Assembly: GCA_017619675.1 (NCBI GenBank)
Contig: JAFZRX010000008.1
Coordinates: 1 to 64,000 of the forward strand
Source of the DNA: Bacteroidales bacterium
GTDB lineage: Bacteria; Bacteroidota; Bacteroidia; Bacteroidales; UBA932
Direction: 5' to 3'
DNA length: 64,000 nt
Shown here: piece after piece, positions 16,316-23,228 of the stretch
Numbering within the stretch: position 1 is the stretch's first letter
Layout: every line of letters starts with the position of its first letter
Position numbers and translations under genes: made by a program
Notes under the pieces: generated by a model
Databases searched by the model: none
Told to the model about the DNA's origin: nothing
The model's input: only the letters and a program-made list of their open reading frames with translations

Positions 16316-18535
16316 ATGAAACGGCTAATAATCAACGTCGCACTGGCTTTGTCCGCCCTGATCTCCGCCTATGGCCAGGAGATTGAGCGGACGGACACGC
16401 TGCGGGAGGCCCGCATCGTGGCGGACCGGGTCCGCAGGGACCGCGCCGCCACCCAGACGGGCCTGCAGCGCCTAGACGGCTCCATCCTGCGCCGCGGATT
16501 CGCCATTTTCAACACTCCCGACATCATAAAGACGCTCCAGATGATGCCCGGCGTAGCCGGGGGCACGGAGCTGATGTCCGGACTCTACGTCCATGGCGGC
16601 GACGGCACGGACAACCTGTTCCTGCTGGACGGCGTCCCGCTGAACCAGGTTTCCCACCTTGTGGGCCTGTTCTCCTCTTTCAACAGCGACATGGTGGAAG
16701 AATTGGACTTCTACAAGAGCGGCTTCCCCGCCCGATACGGCGGAAGGATGTCCTCCGTAGTGGACGTGCGTACGCGTGAAGGCAACTTCCAGGAGTATCA
16801 CGGCACCTTCGCACTGGGCCTCATTGACGGCAGGATCCAGGTGGAAGGGCCCCTTATAAAGGGCACCACATCGTTCAATGTGGGCCTCAGGCGCACCTGG
16901 AGCGAGGTGGTAACCATTCCGGCCATCGCCTACGCCAACCGCGAGGCGGTCAAGGAAGAAGGGCCGGAGATGGCCGAAAAGGTCAGCGCAAGCTACAATT
17001 TCTCAGATTTCAACCTCAAGATAACCCACAAGTTCTCCAATGACAACCGCCTGTCCCTTAACCTGTACGGGGGAGAGGACCGCCTGCCTGTATCGGTAAA
17101 GACCGCCAGCTCCGTCTACGACGGCGGCGTCGAACATATCGGTTACGACACTGTAAAGGGTAAGCTACAGTGGGGCAATATCCTGGGCTCCCTCAACTGG
17201 CAGTACGACATCACCGACAGGCTTTACCTGGAGACCACCGCCTACCGTTCAAAGAACAGGAACATCATTGGCGCAAGGGTATCTGTATGGGAATGGGACG
17301 GCAAGGATATCTATTACAACATTGGAGAGGACGTCCGCGCCCACACAACCACCACCGGAATCACCGCTAACGCCTATTACAAGCCCGTAGAAGCCCATCA
17401 CATCCGTTTTGGCGCCATGGTACAGCACAAGGGCTACGCGCCGGAAAGAGAGTACCTTACGGAGAGCGTGGGCTATTCCTCCAACGTAAAATTCTCCGGA
17501 AAGAACGACGTGCTGTTCAAGGCCTGGGAGAGTTCACTCTATGCGGAAGACGAGATTGCCGTACTCCCCTGGCTCAAGGCCAACATTGGCGTCAGGAGCG
17601 CGCTATTCAACGTCAACGGGAAGAACTGGACCAAACTGGAGCCGCGCGCCTCGCTGATGTTCCGCCTTGGGGACAACTCGGACCTCAAATTCTCCTATTC
17701 GGAGATGAACCAGTTCGACCACAGCGTGGCCACAACCTACCTTGACCTGCCCACCAACACCTGGATGCCGTCCACGGCGGTGGTGCAGCCAATGTTCTCC
17801 CGCCAGGTGGCGGGAGGGTTCTACACCACCGCCGCCCCCTGGCTCAAGATTACCCTGGAAGGCTGGTACAAGACCATGGAACACCTTTACGAATACGGCG
17901 GCCCAATGGCCATATACCCGCCCATAGACTCCTGGGAAACCCTTTTCACTGAAGGCCGCGGCAAATCCTGGGGCCTGGAGACAGGTTTCGAGATGGAATG
18001 GGAGAAAATCACCACCCAGGCATATTACACCCTGAGCTGGAGCCGGCGCAAGTTCGACGATTTCTATTTTGACTGGTATCCTGACCGCAATGACAACCGC
18101 CACAAGATTGACCTTCTGGCAAACTGGTACGTAAGCCCCAGGTTCGAGCTGTACGCCGGCTGGCATTACCACACCGGCAACAGGATGACCGCCGCCTCTT
18201 ATGTTGTCAAAGGGAAGGACGACGCTGGTAATATCTATTCCCGCTTTGAGATATATGACCGTCCCAACAGCCTCAAACTTCCTGATTATCATAGACTTGA
18301 CCTTGGACTCAACTTCAAGCGCACTACCCGTCGCGGAAACGAGTCCACCTGGAACCTGAGCATATACAACGTATACTGCCGCATGAACGCCGTATTCGCC
18401 CACATCACTGAGGAATACGAGGACTACACCACGCCTGAAGGCTATCCCAGCAGCCGGCCTACCGGCCGCAGCATAGGGGAAGCCTTCGGCCTCATCCCAA
18501 TCATTCCAACCTTTGGCTACACCCTTAAATTCTGA
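16316..18535 (+). CDS. TonB-dependent outer-membrane receptor
   Basis: A 739-residue TonB-dependent receptor with signal peptide (1-20, SAYGQ). It lacks the carboxypeptidase-like N-terminal domain of SusC and goes straight into a plug (about 25-150, with NTPDIIKTLQMMPGV, DNLFLLDGVPL and GRMSSVVDVRT), then a barrel ending in an aromatic strand GYTLKF. ATG 16316 is preferred to an in-frame TTG at 16307 because it gives a normal signal peptide. The next gene, a DUF4249 lipoprotein, starts 4 nt after the stop; this pair recurs in Bacteroidota as an alternative to SusC/SusD. The cargo is unknown. Confidence 0.93.
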   Translation: MKRLIINVALALSALISAYGQEIERTDTLREARIVADRVRRDRAATQTGLQRLDGSILRRGFAIFNTPDIIKTLQMMPGVAGGTELMSGLYVHGGDGTDNLFLLDGVPLNQVSHLVGLFSSFNSDMVEELDFYKSGFPARYGGRMSSVVDVRTREGNFQEYHGTFALGLIDGRIQVEGPLIKGTTSFNVGLRRTWSEVVTIPAIAYANREAVKEEGPEMAEKVSASYNFSDFNLKITHKFSNDNRLSLNLYGGEDRLPVSVKTASSVYDGGVEHIGYDTVKGKLQWGNILGSLNWQYDITDRLYLETTAYRSKNRNIIGARVSVWEWDGKDIYYNIGEDVRAHTTTTGITANAYYKPVEAHHIRFGAMVQHKGYAPEREYLTESVGYSSNVKFSGKNDVLFKAWESSLYAEDEIAVLPWLKANIGVRSALFNVNGKNWTKLEPRASLMFRLGDNSDLKFSYSEMNQFDHSVATTYLDLPTNTWMPSTAVVQPMFSRQVAGGFYTTAAPWLKITLEGWYKTMEHLYEYGGPMAIYPPIDSWETLFTEGRGKSWGLETGFEMEWEKITTQAYYTLSWSRRKFDDFYFDWYPDRNDNRHKIDLLANWYVSPRFELYAGWHYHTGNRMTAASYVVKGKDDAGNIYSRFEIYDRPNSLKLPDYHRLDLGLNFKRTTRRGNESTWNLSIYNVYCRMNAVFAHITEEYEDYTTPEGYPSSRPTGRSIGEAFGLIPIIPTFGYTLKF

Positions 18536-18539
18536 GCAA

Positions 18540-19709
18540 ATGAAACTACGGCTGCCATTCATATTCCTGATTCTGGGCTGCTGCCTGTGCAGTTGCGAGT
18601 ACAATTTCTATCCCGAAGGGCTGGACAAGGGTTCAAAGTTGTACGTGCAGTGCATCGCAGGCAACTCTGACACCACGTACATCAACATCCAGAAGGCCAT
18701 GGGTATCAATTCCGGCGGGGAAATAATGCCTGACGTGGAATCTATCTCTCTGAAAATCAACGGAAAAGAAAGCTCCATAAAGAAATATGTGTTGCCTGAT
18801 CCTCCTGAATATACTTATCCCGATTATCCTTATTTCGAAACCAAGGATTCCCCTGTCGAACCCATCTATATAGACGATCTTCCATACTATATCCTGAAGC
18901 GCTACAATATGTGGTACACAGACGCCCCCATCAAGGAAGGCGACAACGTTTCGCTGGAGGTCAGGGCAAAGGGGATGGAAGAAGTATCGGCATCGGCCAA
19001 AGTCCCTCAGGAGGTGGTTGTCAAGGAGATCAAAGCCTCTCCCAGGTGCACTACGATCACGGATTTCGACTTCACATACAGGGAAACCTATATGAGCTTT
19101 GACATCAGCCTGGAAGGCGCTTCTCCAGATGACTATTACGGAATCACCGTGATGCAGGAACAGGACAACATCCTGTCCTATGACGACGGCCGTGTCGAAA
19201 CCTATAACAACAAGGGATACGGCCGCATTATAAACTGGAGCGAAAGCGACAGCGAAATCATGTCCGAACTCCAGGCCACGGGAGGAGCCTGGATAGATTC
19301 CTATTACAACGGCTATTTCATCGATTCCTATGGCGCCAACTCCATGAAACTGGTTTCAGGCAACATCCTGAAGGACGGCCACCTGCAGTTTGACTGCTCC
19401 ATCTTCTGGTCGGAAGATCATGAAAGCACCTATGCCATTTTTGACGAGGATACAAACATGTGGGTGGATGGCGGATCACTGACAGTAACGAGAGATGCCA
19501 GGTATAAACTGCTCATTTACAAGGTCTCCCCTGAATTCTTCCGCTTCAACAAGGCTCAGTACCTGCTTGAAACCAACTACCTGGCGGAACTTGGCCTCTC
19601 GCCTTCCACTTACAGTTACACTAATATCAAAGGGGGATTCGGAGTCCTGGGAACTCTTACCTGCACCGCTACTCCGTGGTATCCAGCTCCTGCCGAACCT
19701 GAGCAATAA
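18540..19709 (+). CDS. DUF4249 lipoprotein partner of the receptor
   Basis: A 389-residue lipoprotein with lipobox ending at Cys19 (LCSC) and the DUF4249 arrangement: beta-rich N-terminal domain with KLYVQCIAGNSDTTYINIQKA-like opening, a second beta domain, and a C-terminal segment with the family's YLLETNY and GGFGVLG pattern. Families of this kind sit beside TonB-dependent receptors and probably act as accessory or lid proteins; that role is inferred. ATG 18540, 4 nt after the receptor stop, is preferred to an in-frame start 27 nt upstream that would hide the signal peptide. The 3' end overlaps convergent folK by 41 bp. Confidence 0.85.
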   Translation: MKLRLPFIFLILGCCLCSCEYNFYPEGLDKGSKLYVQCIAGNSDTTYINIQKAMGINSGGEIMPDVESISLKINGKESSIKKYVLPDPPEYTYPDYPYFETKDSPVEPIYIDDLPYYILKRYNMWYTDAPIKEGDNVSLEVRAKGMEEVSASAKVPQEVVVKEIKASPRCTTITDFDFTYRETYMSFDISLEGASPDDYYGITVMQEQDNILSYDDGRVETYNNKGYGRIINWSESDSEIMSELQATGGAWIDSYYNGYFIDSYGANSMKLVSGNILKDGHLQFDCSIFWSEDHESTYAIFDEDTNMWVDGGSLTVTRDARYKLLIYKVSPEFFRFNKAQYLLETNYLAELGLSPSTYSYTNIKGGFGVLGTLTCTATPWYPAPAEPEQ

Positions 19710-20106
19710 GCTCTCCAAAGAAAGGACGGCTCTCCAGCTGCGGATGAGGAATCTTCAGCAGGGGAGTGTCGATGCGCTCGTCCCCATAAAGAAGGATGTC
19801 TATGTCGATGACGCGGTCGTGGTAGATGCGGTTGCCGTCAGGGGCGTATTCCGGGGCGTCCCGGCGCCCCATCAGGCGCTCGATCCGCTTGCAGCGGCGC
19901 AGCAGGGCGTCGGGCGCCAGGCGCAGGTCATACGCCGCAACGCAGTTCAGGAAATCCGGCCCGTCAAAGCCTGCAGCCTTGGTGTTTATTATGTCCGAAA
20001 CGGCTTTCCAGCGCTTTCCAAGGGCTATATTCAAAAGACAAAGGGCGCGCCTGATGTTGCGCTCCCTGTTACCTTTGTTAGTGCCCAGTGAAAGGAGAAC
20101 TATCAT
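19669..20106 (-). CDS. folK: HPPK, 6-hydroxymethyl-7,8-dihydropterin pyrophosphokinase
   Basis: Transfers pyrophosphate from ATP to 6-hydroxymethyl-7,8-dihydropterin in folate synthesis; cytoplasmic. The 145-residue length suits a monofunctional HPPK. Motifs: SLGTNKGNR at the start, GPDFLNCV in the middle, the Mg-binding DIDILLYG (for DLDLLLYG), and the IPHPQLESRPF block. Its ATG overlaps the stop of the upstream sufE-DUF59 gene (ATGA type), so it is the last gene of the sufS operon. The C-terminal 41 bp overlap the convergent DUF4249 gene. Folate genes thyA and folA occur elsewhere in this window. Confidence 0.95.
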   Translation of the reverse strand: MIVLLSLGTNKGNRERNIRRALCLLNIALGKRWKAVSDIINTKAAGFDGPDFLNCVAAYDLRLAPDALLRRCKRIERLMGRRDAPEYAPDGNRIYHDRVIDIDILLYGDERIDTPLLKIPHPQLESRPFFGELIAQVRQELDTTE

Positions 20107-20903
20107 GCCTGCGAATCGTCTAAATCCACATCGAAGCCCAGAGTCACCTTAGCCTCATCGGTCATCATGTCCTGACTCCAGGCCGGCTCGAACACCAAAT
20201 CTATGTCACATCCTGTAATACCAGGAACGTCTTCCACGCTGGTCTTTGCCTCAGATATCACCATGTCAGCCATAGGGCAGTTGGGAGCAGTGAAGGTCAT
20301 CTTGATATACGCCCTGTGCTCTTTGTTGATATTGATCTCGTATATCAGTCCAAGGTCATAAATGTTCACCGGGATCTCAGGGTCATAGACCTGTTTCAGC
20401 GCAAGGACCACGTTCTCATACAGTGGCGCCAGTTCCTTCACGTCGGCCGCGGAAAGCACCTCGGCTTCGGCTTCAGCCTCAGCCTTCGGCTCCGCTGCGG
20501 CCTCCGCCGCCTTCGCCTTGATTGTCTCCACCATGGAAGCCAGACCGCCGGCCCTGGTAGGGGAGAGGTTTTCCTTGAGACCTATCTGGTCCAGGAAGGC
20601 AAAGTCATCATTTGCAATCTCCTGGGGGGTCCTTCCGGAGTAGACGTCAATGAGAAGGGATATGATTCCCTTGGTGATGATGGCATCGGAATCGGCCTTG
20701 AACCAAAGCTTGCCGTCCTTCATTTCGCAGTCAAGCCAAACCCTTGACTGACAGCCTTTTATGAGTTTATCCTCAGTCTTGGACTCCTCCGGGAAAGGCT
20801 CCAGGTTCTTGCCCTGTTCTATCAGATACTCGTATTTGTCAAGCCACTCGTCGTACATCGAGAAATCCTCGACTACCTGCAGCTTTTTCTCTTCCAATGT
20901 CAT
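20103..20903 (-). CDS. sufE: SufE-DUF59 (SufT/MIP18-like) fusion protein
   Basis: A 266-residue two-domain Fe-S assembly protein. Residues 1-128 are SufE, the sulfur acceptor that stimulates SufS, with the active Cys51 in LIKGCQSRVW. Residues about 129-152 are an Ala/Glu/Lys-rich flexible linker. Residues about 153-266 are a DUF59/MIP18 domain, with VYDPEIPVNIYDLGLIY and the conserved Cys of TAPNCPMAD, a family linked to late Fe-S maturation. These are usually separate neighbouring proteins, so the join ties sulfur delivery to target maturation. The gene lies 1 bp after sufS and overlaps folK by 4 bp. Confidence 0.93.
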   Translation of the reverse strand: MTLEEKKLQVVEDFSMYDEWLDKYEYLIEQGKNLEPFPEESKTEDKLIKGCQSRVWLDCEMKDGKLWFKADSDAIITKGIISLLIDVYSGRTPQEIANDDFAFLDQIGLKENLSPTRAGGLASMVETIKAKAAEAAAEPKAEAEAEAEVLSAADVKELAPLYENVVLALKQVYDPEIPVNIYDLGLIYEININKEHRAYIKMTFTAPNCPMADMVISEAKTSVEDVPGITGCDIDLVFEPAWSQDMMTDEAKVTLGFDVDLDDSQA

Positions 20904-20904
20904 A

Positions 20905-22131
20905 CTATCTCAACATTTTTACCGCCTTGTCCAGGGCGTTTATAAACATCTGAGCCTCCTCCATTGTATTATATGGCGCAAAGGAAGCCCGCAGCATTCC
21001 CGTCACTCCAAAGCGGTCCATCAAAGGCTCCGCGCACATCTGTCCGGAACGAACCGCAAAACCCATCTTGTCCAGGATCAGGGCCAGGTCCTCGTGATGC
21101 ACTCCGTCCACGCAGAAGGAGAACAGAGGTATCTTGTCCTCCGGCCTGTCCGGGCATCCGAAAAGCCTTACAAGAGGGTTGCCTTTCAAGGCCTCGTAAA
21201 CGAAATCTTTTACCGCAACTGCTTCTGAATCAATGCTTTGCTCTCTCATCCGAGTGGCAATTTCAAATGCCGGGACCAGTGTGGGCGTACCGGAAATATT
21301 CTGGGTTCCCGCCTCGAATTTGTGCGGCGCCTTTGCAAAAGTAGTCCCTGTCCAGCGCACGGTCTCAATCATTTCTCCACCGCCCATATACGGAGGGAAA
21401 GCGTCAAGCCATTCCTTCTTTGCATAAAGGACTCCCGTTCCCGGAGCGGCGTAAAGTTTGTGTCCGGAGAAGGCGTAGAAGTCACAGCCCATCGCAGTCA
21501 CATCCACCTTCTGGTGAACAATCCCCTGCGCTCCGTCCACCAGAACGGCGCACCCGTACTTATGGCATTTGGCTATGATTTCCTCGACGGGATTCACAAT
21601 GCCCAGGACGTTGGAAATGTGCGCCACGCTCAGCAGGCGGACCTTTCCGTCGGAGAGCATATCGTCCAGCATATCCACGCGCAACTGTCCGTTATCATCC
21701 ACTGGCAGGACCTTGAGCACAGCGCCCTTGCGCTGCGCCATCATCTGCCAGGGGACTATGTTGGAATGATGCTCCTCCTCCGATACGATGATCTTGTCTC
21801 CCGCCTTGATGAACGCCTCTCCAAAGCAGAACGCTACAAGGTTAATGGCTGCCGTGGCACCCGATGTGAACACTATCTCATGTGCGTCTCCGGCACCGAT
21901 GAAATCCGCCGCGGCCTGCCTCGCACCTTCGTACTCGGCAGTGGCGTCGGCCGCCAGTTTGTGAACCGCGCGGTGCAGGTTGGCGTTGCTCTTGAGGGTA
22001 ATCTGCTCCCACTTTTCCACAACCGAAAGAGGACGCTGGCTTGTGGCAGCGTTGTCCAGGTATACGAGCGGTCGCCCGTACACTTTTTCCCCCAGGATGG
22101 GGAACTGGCCGCGGAGTTGTTCGATGGTCAT
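20905..22131 (-). CDS. sufS: SufS group II cysteine desulfurase
   Basis: PLP enzyme that takes sulfur from cysteine and passes it as persulfide to SufE for Fe-S cluster building. At 408 residues it has the normal SufS length. Visible residues: YLDNAATSQRP near the N-terminus, EEEHHSN (His121/122), VDGAQ (Asp199, Gln202), the PLP lysine Lys225 in SGHKLYAAPG, and the persulfide-forming Cys366 in RSGQMCAEPL. It leads an operon with sufE-DUF59 and folK. Scaffold genes sufBCD are not in the window. A -7 box lies 20 nt upstream. Confidence 0.97.
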   Translation of the reverse strand: MTIEQLRGQFPILGEKVYGRPLVYLDNAATSQRPLSVVEKWEQITLKSNANLHRAVHKLAADATAEYEGARQAAADFIGAGDAHEIVFTSGATAAINLVAFCFGEAFIKAGDKIIVSEEEHHSNIVPWQMMAQRKGAVLKVLPVDDNGQLRVDMLDDMLSDGKVRLLSVAHISNVLGIVNPVEEIIAKCHKYGCAVLVDGAQGIVHQKVDVTAMGCDFYAFSGHKLYAAPGTGVLYAKKEWLDAFPPYMGGGEMIETVRWTGTTFAKAPHKFEAGTQNISGTPTLVPAFEIATRMREQSIDSEAVAVKDFVYEALKGNPLVRLFGCPDRPEDKIPLFSFCVDGVHHEDLALILDKMGFAVRSGQMCAEPLMDRFGVTGMLRASFAPYNTMEEAQMFINALDKAVKMLR

Positions 22132-22151
22132 AATTACGCAATTGGAGCCTA

Positions 22152-22159
22152 CAAATTTA
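22152..22159 (-). promoter_or_regulatory. -7 box of sufS
   Basis: Minus-strand TAAATTTG matches TAnnTTTG and ends 20 nt before the sufS ATG at 22131. Confidence 0.55.
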
Positions 22160-22170
22160 GCATTTTTTAT

Positions 22171-22178
22171 TATTTTTG
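22171..22178 (+). promoter_or_regulatory. -7 box of ruvA, near-leaderless
   Basis: TATTTTTG fits the consensus and ends 8 nt before ATG 22187, predicting a leader of only about 4 nt. It lies 11 bp from the sufS box on the other strand. Confidence 0.5.
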
Positions 22179-22186
22179 TTCTTGTT

Positions 22187-22780
22187 ATGACAGACTATAT
22201 TTCAGGCAGGGTAGCGGAGCTCAATCCCACCCAGGTAGTGATAGACAATCAGGGAATCGGTTACATTTCAGAGATCTCCCTCCAGACCTATTCGGCACTG
22301 GAAGGGAAGTCGGAGGCCACGGTTTACGTGCAGCGCCAGCTCAACCCAAGGGACGGCTCCTTCATTGACTACGGCTTCGCCACCAAGGCGGAGCGGGAAC
22401 TGTTCCGCCTGATCACAGGCGTCTCAGGAATGGGCGCCGCCTCCGCCCGGATGATCCTCTCTACCTTCACCTCAGAGGAGTTCAACCAGGCCATCCTTTC
22501 AGAGGACGTGAACCGCCTGAAGAGCGTCAAAGGTCTTGGCGTCAAGAGCGCCCAGAGACTGATCCTTGAACTTAAGGACAAGATCGTGAAAGGGGAGGGC
22601 GAGCCCGCCGGCCAGCTCTTCATCCCTTCAAAGAACGAAGCCATGGAAGAGGCTGCCCGGGCCCTTGTCATGCTGGGCTTCTCCAAGCCCAACGTCAACA
22701 AGGCCCTCCAGTCCATCCTCAAGAAGACCCCGGACGCCAAGGTCGAAGACCTCATCAAAGCAGCCCTCCAGGTGCTGTGA
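22187..22780 (+). CDS. ruvA: Holliday junction branch-migration protein RuvA
   Basis: DNA-binding subunit of the RuvAB complex that migrates Holliday junctions. The 197-residue product has an N-terminal OB-fold (1-63; MTDYISGRV opening), two helix-hairpin-helix motifs (about 70-140; LITGVSGMGAASA and VKGLGVKSAQRLILELKDK), and a C-terminal RuvB-binding domain (about 150-197; EEAARALVMLGFSKPNVNKA). The start is ATG 22187; the reading frame stays open upstream into sufS, but that extension is not RuvA-like. ruvB lies 10 kb away rather than beside it. Confidence 0.96.
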   Translation: MTDYISGRVAELNPTQVVIDNQGIGYISEISLQTYSALEGKSEATVYVQRQLNPRDGSFIDYGFATKAERELFRLITGVSGMGAASARMILSTFTSEEFNQAILSEDVNRLKSVKGLGVKSAQRLILELKDKIVKGEGEPAGQLFIPSKNEAMEEAARALVMLGFSKPNVNKALQSILKKTPDAKVEDLIKAALQVL

Positions 22781-22828
22781 GCCCTCTCCACCTTCTCCTC
22801 TACACCCACCCCTTCTAATATTATTCTG

Positions 22829-22844
22829 CGTTCCACGTGGAACA
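22829..22844. other. parS-like centromere site
   Basis: CGTTCCACGTGGAACA differs from the ParB target TGTTCCACGTGGAACA only at the first base and keeps the full CACGTG core and both GTTCC/GGAAC arms. It is the only site of this quality I found in the window. ParB/ParS sites usually lie near the replication origin. Confidence 0.7.
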
Positions 22845-22884
22845 CTCTTAACATTTGTAACCTTCTCTTAGTCCAAAACAAGAC

Positions 22885-23018
22885 GTCAGAGAGAGGGTGT
22901 TGCCTCCGAAAGCCTTCCGCTTCGCTTCATCCCTCCCACTGCGCTACGCTTGTGGGCCCCTCCAGTTCACGTGGCCACGGGCGGCCACGGGCCTCGGAGG
23001 CAACACCCTCTCTCTGAC
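22885..23018. repeat. 134-bp palindromic element with perfect 25-bp arms
   Basis: The arm at 22885-22909 is the exact reverse complement of 22994-23018, with an 84-bp G+C-rich centre. Inside are a smaller hairpin (CCCAC 22935-22939 with GTGGG 22952-22956, plus GCG/CGC) and a tandem pair of GGCCACGGGC (22973-22982, 22983-22992). Structure fits a MITE/REP-like element or a structured RNA. Confidence 0.65.
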
Positions 23019-23056
23019 TCTCCGACAACAATTATACTTAGTGTTAGAAAGTAGTC

Positions 23057-23175
23057 GGGGGCAGGACTGTGGTGAAGCGAATAGGCGGTGAATGATACCT
23101 CAAAGCCCCAATCGCAGCGAGCGGAGACCAGGCTTTGGCATTCAACGACGTCAGCGGAACCCCAGTCCTGCCTCC
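23057..23175. repeat. 119-bp imperfect palindromic element
   Basis: Outer arms 23057-23069 and 23163-23175 match at 12 of 13 positions. Inner arms CAAAGCC (23101-23107) and GGCTTTG (23131-23137) are perfect, and parts of the sequence between also pair. One long bulged stem with a 23-nt loop results. It starts 38 bp after the first palindrome but shares no obvious sequence with it. Confidence 0.55.
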
Positions 23176-23228
23176 AACTTCATAATATAAGCGGAGGTTA
23201 TGGTAACAAATGGAAATGGAGGGGACGG

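Larger units (their letters stand above)
22781..23228. other. 448-bp convergent intergenic region with parS-like site and two palindromic elements
   Basis: This is the longest non-coding stretch. It lies between the 3' ends of ruvA and mnmG. It holds, in order, a C/T-rich tract, a parS-like palindrome (22829-22844), a 134-bp element with perfect 25-bp terminal arms (22885-23018), and a second, imperfect palindromic element (23057-23175). Short reading frames inside it follow the palindromes and look non-coding. No tRNA fold was recognised. Confidence 0.75.

Noticed and set aside
17603-18604. 333-codon open frame antisense to the TonB receptor
   Set aside because: Explained by G+C-rich third positions of the receptor gene.
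21980-22186. N-terminal extension of RuvA
   Set aside because: The upstream sequence is antisense sufS and crosses both promoters; RuvA homologues start at MTDYISG.
22966-22974. TTCACGTGG as a further parS site
   Set aside because: It has the CACGTG core but no GTTCC/GGAAC arms, and lies in the G+C-rich centre of a palindrome.
22885-23175. tRNA or small-RNA gene in the 448-bp gap
   Set aside because: No cloverleaf, T-loop or CCA features; palindromic symmetry fits a repeat better. An RNA is not excluded.
22781-23228. CRISPR array
   Set aside because: There is no regular repeat-spacer pattern, and no cas gene in the window.
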